DNA of 51,511 bases from CAYNVS01 sp964400725 (GTDB lineage Bacteria > Myxococcota_A > SURF-8 > CAYNVS01). Of the stretch, positions 25,670 to 33,624 are shown piece after piece. Location: NCBI GenBank assembly GCA_964400725.1, contig CAYNVS010000021.1, positions 1 through 51,511 on the forward strand. Reading direction: 5' to 3'. The notes below the pieces were generated by a model. That model saw nothing but the letters and a program-made list of their open reading frames with translations, had not been told where the DNA came from and did no database searches. Each line of letters begins with the position of its first letter. The first letter of the stretch is position 1. The position numbers and the translations under genes were made by a program.

Positions 25670-26518
25670 ATGGGACTTTTAACCAAGGCAGCAGCGCGCT
25701 TCGTGGCGGGAGAAACCATTGAAGAAGCCGTAGCGGCTATTAAGAAACTCAACGAGAAAGGCATCGCCGTAACCTTCGACCACCTCGGCGAGGACGTTGA
25801 CACAAAAGAAAAAGCCGTCGAAGGCGCCGCCGAATACGTCCGCATCATCGAAGCCATCGACAAGAATAAACTCAACTCCAACGTAAGCATTAAGCTGACG
25901 CAGATGGGGCTCGGCCTCGGCGCGGATTTCTGCGCCGAAAACGTAACGACCATTCTCGAAACCGCAAAAAAATACGGCAATTTCGTCCGCATCGACATGG
26001 AAGGCAGCGACGTAACGCAGGTTACGCTGGACGTCTTTTATAAATTATACGAAAAATACCCGCAAAACGTCGGCATAGTCATTCAGGCTTACCTGTATCG
26101 CAGCGAGAAAGACGTCGACGAGCTTATTAAGCGTAAAGCCACGATGAGACTTTGCAAAGGCGCTTACAAAGAGCCGAAGGAAGTCGCATACCAGAAGCGG
26201 GAAGTAATTGCAAACTACTTGAAGCTCGCGAAGAAAATCCTCAAAAGCGGCCAGTATCACGGCATCGCCACGCACGACTTCGGAATTATCGAAGAGATTA
26301 AGAAGTTCGTCAAAGAGGAAAAAATTCCAAATTCGCAGTTCGAGTTCCAAATGCTTTACGGCATCGAGCGCGAGGCGCAGGAAAGCCTTGTAAAAGAAGG
26401 ATACAACATGCGCGTGTACGTTCCGTACGGAACCGAATGGATGCCCTACACCATTCGACGCATGAAGGAACGCAAGGAAAACGTTTGGTTCGTCGTCAAG
26501 CACTTCTTCGGCGGCTGA
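25670..26518 (+). CDS. Proline dehydrogenase (monofunctional PutA/FadM type)
   Basis: A 282-residue FAD enzyme oxidising proline to pyrroline-5-carboxylate. The TIM-barrel shows typical segments: SIKLTQMGLGLG, VRIDMEGSD, RLCKGAYKEPKEVAYQ, IATHDFGIIEE, FEFQMLYGIERE and the C-terminal RVYVPYGTEWMPYTIRRMKE, whose arginines correspond to the proline-carboxylate binding pair. The ATG at 25670 has AAGGA nine bases upstream, and the promoter position excludes an earlier start. It is shorter than bifunctional PutA and lacks the P5C dehydrogenase domain, which would have to be encoded elsewhere. It is a single-gene unit between its own promoter and a strong terminator. Confidence 0.9.
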   Translation: MGLLTKAAARFVAGETIEEAVAAIKKLNEKGIAVTFDHLGEDVDTKEKAVEGAAEYVRIIEAIDKNKLNSNVSIKLTQMGLGLGADFCAENVTTILETAKKYGNFVRIDMEGSDVTQVTLDVFYKLYEKYPQNVGIVIQAYLYRSEKDVDELIKRKATMRLCKGAYKEPKEVAYQKREVIANYLKLAKKILKSGQYHGIATHDFGIIEEIKKFVKEEKIPNSQFEFQMLYGIEREAQESLVKEGYNMRVYVPYGTEWMPYTIRRMKERKENVWFVVKHFFGG

Positions 26519-26548
26519 CGCTCGGCCCTCTCATACTCCGCAAAATAC

Positions 26549-26580
26549 AAACGCCGGACGGTTTCGTCCGGCGTTTTTTT
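26549..26580. terminator. Bidirectional terminator after proline dehydrogenase
   Basis: An 11-bp stem, AACGCCGGACG/CGTCCGGCGTT (26550-26560 with 26565-26575), with a GTTT loop and a T-run to 26580. It also faces the convergent transporter-HEAT gene. Confidence 0.92.
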
Positions 26581-26612
26581 GCGCGCGCCGAAATAAATGC
26601 GGCGACGAAACG

Positions 26613-29516
26613 TCAAGCCGCGAACGATTTCGCGTAGGCTCTTACGGTCGAATCGGGGTCTTGCGCAGCTTCCCGCGCCGCCGCCGCGAGCGTTTCGGCC
26701 GTTTCAAACCGCGACATGACAAACAACGCGGTTTCGCGCAGCAGCGGGTCTTCGGACTTGAGGAAATCTCTCGCTTTGGCGGAGAATTCCCGCAGGCCGT
26801 TCTCCGCTATCGCGTTTAAAGCGGAGGCCGCGAGCCACGAATCGGACGACGAAAGGAATTCCTCTACCAGCTCGTCGGGCGACTTTTCCTTCAGGCGGAA
26901 AAACTTTTCGGCCTGTTCCAGCTTAGTTTGCAGGCTCACATTGTCAACCGCGGCCAGCAGAAGCGTTCTAATCTCGCTGTCGAAGGCGTTGTCGATGATT
27001 TCAAGCGCGTTGGCGCGTATGCTCGCGTTCGAGCTTTTCAAGTCGTAGGCGATCACTTCAATCATCCGCGGCGGGTAAATGAGCGACAAAAGCCCGTAAA
27101 TGCTCGTCAGCGCGAGGCGCCGATTGTCTTTAATCGTGTCGTCAAGCAGCTTGGACGGCAGAAATTTCGCCGCGCTCTCCTCGTCGAGGAGCTTTTGATA
27201 AAAAACGCTGAACTGCGCGTGAATCAGCGAACGCACCTTAGGCGCATCGACTATAATGTCGGGGCGCTTGAGCCGCGCGTGCGCCAAAGCGTTGATAATC
27301 GCCGACTCCAGCTTTTCGTCCTTCTCGGGCAAAGCCTTTATAAGCGCGTCGAAGGCTTCCTGCGAGCGGATAGAGGCGAGCGTCTTTACCGCGCCCAAAC
27401 GCTGCATTCGGTTAGAAGCCGGATTTTCGTAAAGTTTTACGAGGTCGTCCAATATTTCCGCGCCGCGCCGCGACAAAGCCTTGACCGCCGTTGAATGAAC
27501 GTAGCCGTCGCCTAAAAGCTCCAATAGACGCGGAAGAAGCTCCGGCGAGCCGAGTTCCCCGGCGGCGGCCGCGCCTTGACGCCGCACTTCGGGGTCGCGG
27601 TCGTCCATCAGCTTCAACACCGATTGATGAAAGCTTTGAATTTTAATAAGCCCCAGCACTACCGCGGCGTTCTTGCGCTGCTCCGGCGAGCCGCTTTCTA
27701 TCATTTCCTTCAACGCGCTGGCGCTGATTAAAATCCCTTCCAACCCGCCGTAGCGTATAAGTCCGGCTATCGCGGCGGCCTTGACTTTCGGGTCTTGGTG
27801 GGACAGAAAACGGTTTATAGTCGGCGCGCAGCGCTCCTGCGTCAGGTTGCAGTATGCCGCCACGGCGTTGGCGAGGCATTCGTCGTCCTCGTCGTCGAAA
27901 CGCTTTTCAATATGCTCGACGTAATCGGCGCGCTTTGTGGAGCCCAAATACGCTATGGCCAAAGCTCTGGCGGAAGCGTTGTAAAGCGCGTTCTTGGGCA
28001 GCGTGGAATTCGGTTCGAGGCTTTTATTGTAGTCCCGCAGCATCGCGTAAACGGGCTCGTAAAAGTCCGACCGCTTGCTTCCCATCAGCAGTTCAATCGC
28101 GTTGTACGCTTGAACCGCGTCGCCGCTCGCCAGCGCGTTTTTAATCGCAAACGCCGGAATGTAGTCGAACCCTTCCGGCGCGGACGGGTCTTTCGCTTTG
28201 CGGTGAGAGCTTGCGACGAGAGCCTTTATATACGCCTTGTGCGACGCGAAGACCAGCATTCCCCATACGAGGCACAGCGCCGCGACGATTGAGCTCATCT
28301 TTACGATGGATTCGGAGCCGTACTTAATTAAAACGGCGCCTGCGGCCAGCGCCACGACGCCGCCCAGTCCCTGCGAAATCGGCCTTACTATTCCGCCGTC
28401 AATCGCCATAGCCTTGCGCCGTATCGCCGGAGTCAGCGGTTGATAAAGCATTTTAATGGTCGGGTCGTTCATGGTGTAACGGAAAACTATTTGCGAGCCC
28501 TGCGACAAATAAATCGCCCAAACGGCTATCGCGCCGCCCGCGGCGAACGAAGTCGCCGATCCCGCAAAAAGGGTTGCCGGCAGCGCTAGCAGCGCGTAAA
28601 GTATGCCGAATTTTTCAAGAATCGCCTTAAAAACGACGAATTGAATGAAAATAGAAATCATGCCGCTGTAGGCGTTGACCGCAAAGAAAAAGTCGGTCAA
28701 CGACTTCGGATCGGAGAACTGCCCCTTGGCGGAAACTTTGTACTGGTAGTCGATTAAGGTTACGGTAAGAATCGAAATGCAGACAAGAGCCGAAATGCCG
28801 AACGACAGTTTCTTAAAAGATTTGAGGTATTCCGCGCCCGAAGCGCCCGCGGAGCTGTAAAATTTCTGAACGCCCGACTTCTTGCTCGACGAAAGATGCC
28901 GCGTCGAGTGCGAGTATTCCAAAGCGCCCTTGCAGTCGCGCCCCAAATACCGTACGATTAACAGAATGGCCGCCAAAGCCGCGGCGACGAAATACAAAAA
29001 GTTTTCGGGCTCCATATATTTTGAAAAGGCGCGCATCGGAAAACTGACGAGGTTAGCCATTACCCCGCCGCCCCAGATAAGGCTGCCGAGACGTTTTACC
29101 TCCCTCGTATTGAGCGTTTCGTTTAAAAAGGTTCCGAACTGAATAATCAGCATGCCGCCCATTACTTCGGCGAAAACGTACAGCGCGGCGGGAGCCCAGC
29201 TTATTTTAAGCCCCAGCGCCCCTCGAATGGAGAGGATTCCCGCCAACAGCAGAAAGGTTACTATTATAATGTCTTTATCAAGCCGCAGCTTGCCGCCGAA
29301 GCGCTGATACGCCAAGGTTATTCCGGCCACGACCAGAGCGACCAAAAGATAAAGGTAAGGAAGGTTTTTCACGCCGGAACGCGAAAGAAAAATCGAGCCG
29401 GAAATGATTCGGGCGATTATGAACGCCGAAACGACCAAAAACGAATATAGAGATAAGAGAAAAACTCTTATTCCTTCTCCTTGGCGCACTCCGAAGAATT
29501 TATTTAAAAACGCCAT
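26613..29516 (-). CDS. MFS/ATP:ADP-antiporter-like transporter fused to HEAT repeats
   Basis: A 967-residue protein of two parts. Residues about 15-440 contain about a dozen hydrophobic segments and resemble the NTT (nucleotide transporter) or MFS fold; conserved-looking stretches include FGTFLNETLNTREVKRLGSL and ITLIDYQYK-like LTVTLIDYQYKVSA. From about 480 to the end there are repeated helical pairs of HEAT type (for example DRDPEVRRQGAAAAGELGSP and SSNASIRANALEIIDNAF), which form a cytoplasmic solenoid for protein contacts. The ATG at 29516 is preferred, with GGAG shortly upstream. It lies 42 bases after the radical SAM gene and is probably co-transcribed with it. The substrate is unknown; free-living bacteria with such fusions are not expected to import host ATP, so nucleotide transport should not be assumed. 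Confidence 0.75.
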   Translation of the reverse strand: MAFLNKFFGVRQGEGIRVFLLSLYSFLVVSAFIIARIISGSIFLSRSGVKNLPYLYLLVALVVAGITLAYQRFGGKLRLDKDIIIVTFLLLAGILSIRGALGLKISWAPAALYVFAEVMGGMLIIQFGTFLNETLNTREVKRLGSLIWGGGVMANLVSFPMRAFSKYMEPENFLYFVAAALAAILLIVRYLGRDCKGALEYSHSTRHLSSSKKSGVQKFYSSAGASGAEYLKSFKKLSFGISALVCISILTVTLIDYQYKVSAKGQFSDPKSLTDFFFAVNAYSGMISIFIQFVVFKAILEKFGILYALLALPATLFAGSATSFAAGGAIAVWAIYLSQGSQIVFRYTMNDPTIKMLYQPLTPAIRRKAMAIDGGIVRPISQGLGGVVALAAGAVLIKYGSESIVKMSSIVAALCLVWGMLVFASHKAYIKALVASSHRKAKDPSAPEGFDYIPAFAIKNALASGDAVQAYNAIELLMGSKRSDFYEPVYAMLRDYNKSLEPNSTLPKNALYNASARALAIAYLGSTKRADYVEHIEKRFDDEDDECLANAVAAYCNLTQERCAPTINRFLSHQDPKVKAAAIAGLIRYGGLEGILISASALKEMIESGSPEQRKNAAVVLGLIKIQSFHQSVLKLMDDRDPEVRRQGAAAAGELGSPELLPRLLELLGDGYVHSTAVKALSRRGAEILDDLVKLYENPASNRMQRLGAVKTLASIRSQEAFDALIKALPEKDEKLESAIINALAHARLKRPDIIVDAPKVRSLIHAQFSVFYQKLLDEESAAKFLPSKLLDDTIKDNRRLALTSIYGLLSLIYPPRMIEVIAYDLKSSNASIRANALEIIDNAFDSEIRTLLLAAVDNVSLQTKLEQAEKFFRLKEKSPDELVEEFLSSSDSWLAASALNAIAENGLREFSAKARDFLKSEDPLLRETALFVMSRFETAETLAAAAREAAQDPDSTVRAYAKSFAA

Positions 29517-29558
29517 TTTCTCCGCCAAAGTGTTCTTTTTTTGCGCTTCCGCCGCGCT

Positions 29559-31358
29559 TTAAGCCTGACCGCGTTCTTCCAGCCGTTTAAACAGCTCGCA
29601 CCACAGCGCCGCCGCGGTTTTTTCGGCTTCGCTTATATGCCTTTTTTCCGCAATGATTACGTCGTAATTCCCAAGCCGGTAAAAGCTCTGCGCAACCCGG
29701 CCTGATGGAATGAACTTCAAGCTCAACTTCGACGACTTATCCGTCAACGAGAGCCGGATGCCTTCTTCGTCGATTGAAAAATCCTTGACGCAATACCCTT
29801 TAAGCGTTTTGCCGCTCTCTATAATTTTTTTTATCGAGCCTAAAAGACGCGCGTTAATATCGCCCGTCTTCGCCGCTTCTCCGCTTAAAACGTCGTCCTG
29901 CCCGGTCATCCCGCGATGCGGCGGTTCCCCTTCGGGCAGAGCGTAGGAGAGGCTCCAATATTCCATTTTTTTCAGCAGTTTGCGGTTCGTAGTGGCGCTC
30001 GCGACTATTTTTGTCGCCATGCGCTTTATTTCCGCGAATTCTTTTTCGGGAGAAGCCGAGCAATTAATGGGGCTTATCGCGTACTGGTATCCGTCGAAGG
30101 AGACGTTTGCCGGAAAAACGCCTAAATTTTTCGCCATTTCATGCAGTTCGGTGCCGTACTGCGGTATCGCCAAAAAGATAATCGGCAGGTCTATCTGCGG
30201 CATACTGGCCACGCGTAAAGTCTCCAGCAGCTCTTCGGTCGTCTCGGTCGGAAAGCCCAGCATCAGAAAAGCGCAGGTGATAATGCCTATGTCGGAGGCG
30301 TATTGAACGTTCGCTAAAACTTTCTCGATGTCGAGCTGCTTTTTTATTATCTTCTGCATCCGTTTCGAGCCGGTCTCGATTGCGAAGGCGATGTAATAAG
30401 TGTTTGCGGCCCTAAAGCGGTCGAGCAGCTCCGGAGTCAGCATGTCGCCGCGCATTCCGTTGGGAAAAGCTATTCTGGCGTCGAGTTTGTGTTCGTCAAT
30501 AATCGCGTCCAGTATTTCCCGCGTCCGTTTAACGTCGAGATTGAATATGTCGTCAACTATCATAAAGTCGCGGACGCCGTATTTGCTGCGAAGCGTCAGC
30601 ATCTCTTCCAGCACGTTGGCGGCGCTGCGAAACCGCGTCTTTTTGCCGAAAATATTATGGCAAAAAATGCAGTGGAACGGACATCCCCGGCTGGTGCACA
30701 TGCTCATGCTTTTATAGTCCGGCGAGGAAAAGCCGGTAAAAGTGCTTATTTTCTGATAATCGGCGAAATCAATCGCGTCCCAGTCGGGGAACGGCAGCTC
30801 GTCAAGATTTTCCACGTATTCGCGGACGGGGGTAAGCGCGAGCCGCCCGCCTTCGTTGTAGGAGATTCCTTTTACCGCCGATACGTCGCCGCCTTCGATA
30901 AGGCAATGAATCAGTTCGACTACCGTCTTCTCTCCTTCGCCGACGACGATATAATCGAGGTTCTCGTCCAGCATTACCGAGCGCGGCAGCACCGTCGCGT
31001 GAGGGCCGCCCAAAAGAGTAAGAATATTGGGGTTATACTCCTTTACAATCTTCGAGACGCGGGTCGAGGCGAGAAACTCCGCGGTAACCGCCGACATCCC
31101 TACAACGTCGGGCGCGAATTCGTCGAGCAGTTTGACGAACGCGTCTTTTTCCGCGCCTTCGGCGCCGCTGATTTCCACGTTGACGATTTTTGTAACGACC
31201 GGATATTTAAGCCATTTTTTTAAAGAGCTTGAAACGTACATAAGCCCCAAAGGGGGGCTTTTCGGCCAGTCGCGCCCTTTGTAAAGCCCGATGTCGGAGC
31301 ATTTTATCAGAAGTATCCGCAGCTCCCCCGCCGGTTTAGCCAGTTTTTTAATCGCCAT
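29559..31358 (-). CDS. B12-binding radical SAM protein
   Basis: A 599-residue protein with a cobalamin-binding-type N-terminal domain (about 12-165, with PPLGLMYVSSSL, DVVGMSAVTAEF and LLGGPHATVLP) followed by a radical SAM domain. The iron-sulfur ligands are C226, C230 and C233 in CPFHCIFC, the classical CxxxCxxC. SAM-domain strands include FMIVDDIFNLD and FAIETGSKRMQKIIKKQLD. A C-terminal region of about 150 residues is of unknown fold. Such enzymes perform methylations or ring rearrangements on lipids, hopanoids, pigments or peptides. The substrate cannot be told here; the adjacent transporter-HEAT gene is the only clue. Its promoter places the transcription start on the ATG itself, so the mRNA is probably leaderless. 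Confidence 0.85.
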   Translation of the reverse strand: MAIKKLAKPAGELRILLIKCSDIGLYKGRDWPKSPPLGLMYVSSSLKKWLKYPVVTKIVNVEISGAEGAEKDAFVKLLDEFAPDVVGMSAVTAEFLASTRVSKIVKEYNPNILTLLGGPHATVLPRSVMLDENLDYIVVGEGEKTVVELIHCLIEGGDVSAVKGISYNEGGRLALTPVREYVENLDELPFPDWDAIDFADYQKISTFTGFSSPDYKSMSMCTSRGCPFHCIFCHNIFGKKTRFRSAANVLEEMLTLRSKYGVRDFMIVDDIFNLDVKRTREILDAIIDEHKLDARIAFPNGMRGDMLTPELLDRFRAANTYYIAFAIETGSKRMQKIIKKQLDIEKVLANVQYASDIGIITCAFLMLGFPTETTEELLETLRVASMPQIDLPIIFLAIPQYGTELHEMAKNLGVFPANVSFDGYQYAISPINCSASPEKEFAEIKRMATKIVASATTNRKLLKKMEYWSLSYALPEGEPPHRGMTGQDDVLSGEAAKTGDINARLLGSIKKIIESGKTLKGYCVKDFSIDEEGIRLSLTDKSSKLSLKFIPSGRVAQSFYRLGNYDVIIAEKRHISEAEKTAAALWCELFKRLEERGQA

Positions 31359-31364
31359 GCAACA

Positions 31365-31392
31365 ATTATAAAGGGAGTTGCAAAACAGTCAA
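31365..31392 (-). promoter_or_regulatory. Promoter giving a leaderless radical SAM transcript
   Basis: TTGACT (31387-31392) and TATAAT (31365-31370) are 16 bases apart on the minus strand. Only six bases separate the -10 from the ATG at 31358, and no ribosome-binding site exists. The expected start is the A of the ATG. Confidence 0.7.
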
Positions 31393-31500
31393 ACTCAAAC
31401 AAAATTAATAAAATTTATATTTTTAGATTTAACCATCCGCCGCCTCGCAAGTCGTATTTATCGGATTTCAGCTTTAGAATATTATTTAAATTTGCTCCCC

Positions 31501-31529
31501 TTGACCGCGCAGTTTAAAAGTTCTATTAT
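31501..31529 (+). promoter_or_regulatory. Promoter of the TonB-family gene
   Basis: TTGACC (31501-31506) and TATTAT (31524-31529) are 17 bases apart. Transcription would start near 31536, leaving a 33-base leader with AAGGAG before the ATG at 31569. It is divergent from the radical SAM promoter. Confidence 0.65.
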
Positions 31530-31568
31530 TTTAAGTTGGTTCTTATCGCATCGCGTAAAAAAGGAGCC

Positions 31569-32885
31569 ATGAAAGCGGGCAACTTCAACGGACACAACGG
31601 GGACAACGAGCGGCTCGTTCTTACCCTGCTCATTTCGCTGCTGCTGCACCTGCTTCTTTTCTTCTCCGCCGACGGCTCGAAAAACAAAGAAATTCAAGGG
31701 CTTCCCCCCGCGCATAAGTACAGGGTCAACGTGGTCAAGATGCCGGACAACAAATACAGCGCTCTTCCGCCCATTACTCTCGCCGATAAGAACATAGACT
31801 ACAAGCCCAAACCGAAAACGGAAGAGGAAAAGAAAAAAGAAGAAAAGAAGGAAGAAGAAAAAAAGAAGGAAGAGCTCAAACCGGAAGGACAAATAGTCGA
31901 GCTGGCGGCGCCCGACAAAGAAGAAAAGCCTAATAAAAGCGACTACTTAAGCCAGTTCGACATTAAAGTAAAAGAAGAATCCAAGAGCAAATATCAAGAC
32001 GTTTACGACAACGCCGCGCCGCGCCCAAGCCTTATGGGAATGAAAAAGGAAACGCTTTTTAACGAGGCGGTAAAAGACGAAAAAAATCCGCTGGAGCAAA
32101 AGATAGTTTTAAAATCCGAAAATCCCGAAGAGAAAGCGAAACAGGCCGACAAAATATCGAAGTTCGAAAACAAAGAGGAAGGAGCGGAAAAGCTCAAATT
32201 CGAGATTCCGAAAAGCGGCATGGAGAAGGCGATCGCCGAAAAAGACCCGCTCGCCGAAATAAAGCTGCCGGATGAAAGCAAAAATTTCATCAACTCCCCT
32301 TCCACTAATAACTCTTCGGACAAACTGGACGTAAACCTCAGCCTTGGAGCTTTAAACTCCAAAAGCGAAAAGTACGACTTTAAAAAAGGAGATAAAAGCG
32401 ACAAAAACGACGCTAAACAATCGAACGGATCGGAAATTCTCATCGACAAAAACTCGATTATTTCCATCGCCGGCGGCCCGATGGCCGATTACCTGGAAAA
32501 CGTCAAGGAGGGGGAAGAAACGTCGCTTAACAGCAAATCGTTCAAATACGCAACTTTTTTCAACCGAGTTAAAAAGGAAGTCGCGCGCAACTGGCATCCC
32601 GGCGCCGTTCATCGGCGCAACGACCCGACGTTTAACGTTTACGGCTATCAAGACAGACGCACGCTTGTTTACATCACCCTTTCCAAGGACGGCGCGGTTG
32701 AAAAGGTTGAAATACTGGAAGGCTGCGGAGTAAGCTATCTCGACGAAGAGGCGGTGAACGCGATTTACCGCGCTTCTCCGTTCCCGAATCCGCCCGCCGG
32801 CCTTGTTAAAGACGGCAGGGTCAACTTCCCGTTCGGATTTTATTTTCAGATTTCAAGCGTTAAATTCAAGTCGTTCGACGATTAG
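31569..32885 (+). CDS. TonB-family protein with long charged linker
   Basis: A 438-residue protein with an N-terminal cytoplasmic stub, one membrane helix (about 16-33, leucine-rich), a long periplasmic linker rich in K, E and D (about 70-330), and a TonB-type C-terminal domain (about 335-435). Within that domain VKKEVARNWHPGA, VYITLSKDGAVEKVEILEGC and the DEEAVNAIYRASPFPNPP stretch match the TonB/TolA C-terminal pattern. TonB proteins usually transmit force from ExbB/ExbD to the outer membrane, but no motor gene is adjacent. The linker is charged rather than the proline-rich type of classical TonB, so TolA-like behaviour is also possible. The ATG at 31569 was chosen from the AAGGAG and the promoter position, although the spacing is short (two bases). 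Confidence 0.82.
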   Translation: MKAGNFNGHNGDNERLVLTLLISLLLHLLLFFSADGSKNKEIQGLPPAHKYRVNVVKMPDNKYSALPPITLADKNIDYKPKPKTEEEKKKEEKKEEEKKKEELKPEGQIVELAAPDKEEKPNKSDYLSQFDIKVKEESKSKYQDVYDNAAPRPSLMGMKKETLFNEAVKDEKNPLEQKIVLKSENPEEKAKQADKISKFENKEEGAEKLKFEIPKSGMEKAIAEKDPLAEIKLPDESKNFINSPSTNNSSDKLDVNLSLGALNSKSEKYDFKKGDKSDKNDAKQSNGSEILIDKNSIISIAGGPMADYLENVKEGEETSLNSKSFKYATFFNRVKKEVARNWHPGAVHRRNDPTFNVYGYQDRRTLVYITLSKDGAVEKVEILEGCGVSYLDEEAVNAIYRASPFPNPPAGLVKDGRVNFPFGFYFQISSVKFKSFDD

Positions 32886-32900
32886 GCGGCCTTTTGCCGT

Positions 32901-33557
32901 TTAACCGAATTCCCTTATAATCATAACCGCTTTGCCGAGGCAGCGCGACAGCAGTTCCTTCGCGCCTACTTTTGCTGGGTCGGGCTCGACTACAAGAGCC
33001 CCCTTCTCGCGGCGAACGCGCTTTACGCCCGCGCGCCTGCCGTTTTTTACGGCGATTAAACAGCCTTCTTTGTATTTTTCCGCCGCTCTAACCACCACTA
33101 CGTCCCCTTCCATCACGCCCAAAGTCTGCGCGCTTGCGTCGCAGATATAGGCTGAAATTTCGCGTTCGTCCTCGGCCAAAAGAGCGGACGGAAGAGCTAC
33201 GGCGCGGATTTTAGGCTTTTCCTTCCCCCATTCGCCGCCGTCGGCGGTTTTTATTTTTAACTCGAAGGCGAAAACGGGAACCCATCCCTTCGAGGCAATG
33301 AATTTGTCCGCGTCGGTCATTTGCGGAGAGCGGCGTTTTTTTAAAAACTGCAAATCGTGCTTTCGTTTGCCGGAGCGCAGAATATACCCCTTTAGCTGCA
33401 GCCCCTTCAGCAGCTTCCACGCCTGCGACGGGCTCTTCAATCCCATCCCTTCCGCCACCTCGCGCACGCTCGGCGTACGCGCGTTGGTCGCTGCGAAAGC
33501 CGAAATAAAGTTCCACGCCTCGCGTTCCCGCTTGGTCAAATCGCTTGCGGGCGCCAT
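32901..33557 (-). CDS. LexA-like transcriptional repressor (S24 peptidase fold)
   Basis: A 218-residue protein with a winged-helix N-terminus of LexA type (about 7-60: LTKREREAWNFISAFA, then TPSVREVAEGMGLKSPSQAW) and a C-terminal S24 domain. The proposed catalytic Ser142 and Lys179 are 37 residues apart, the same spacing as Ser119 and Lys156 in E. coli LexA, and the surrounding GVMEGDVVVV resembles GIMDGDLLAV. The self-cleavage Ala-Gly is not seen: the loop at about 104-109 reads TADGGE. It may therefore be a LexA with an altered cleavage site or a related stress regulator. GGAGG precedes the ATG. A terminator (33574-33603) lies between it and the upstream tyrosine kinase gene, and its own promoter is not evident. 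Targets are unknown. Confidence 0.78.
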   Translation of the reverse strand: MAPASDLTKREREAWNFISAFAATNARTPSVREVAEGMGLKSPSQAWKLLKGLQLKGYILRSGKRKHDLQFLKKRRSPQMTDADKFIASKGWVPVFAFELKIKTADGGEWGKEKPKIRAVALPSALLAEDEREISAYICDASAQTLGVMEGDVVVVRAAEKYKEGCLIAVKNGRRAGVKRVRREKGALVVEPDPAKVGAKELLSRCLGKAVMIIREFG

Positions 33558-33573
33558 TGTTAAAGTCCTCCGA

Positions 33574-33603
33574 AAATAAAAACGACCGAACTTTCGTCCG
33601 GTC
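33574..33603 (-). terminator. Terminator after the Wzc-like gene
   Basis: The stem GACCGAAC/GTCCGGTC (33584-33591 with 33596-33603, one wobble pair) with a four-base loop is followed, on the minus strand, by GTTTTTATTTT. It ends the polysaccharide export transcript just before the LexA-like gene. Confidence 0.82.
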
Positions 33604-33624
33604 GCCGTTTAAATCGTTACTCGC

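Noticed and set aside
26613..29516. Interpretation as an ATP/ADP translocase of an intracellular parasite
   Set aside because: The genome carries surface polysaccharide and envelope machinery and no sign of parasitic reduction in this window; the membrane half is only broadly similar to that family.
32880..32905. Weak GC hairpin between the TonB-family and LexA-like genes
   Set aside because: Four paired bases and three T are too little for a terminator call.
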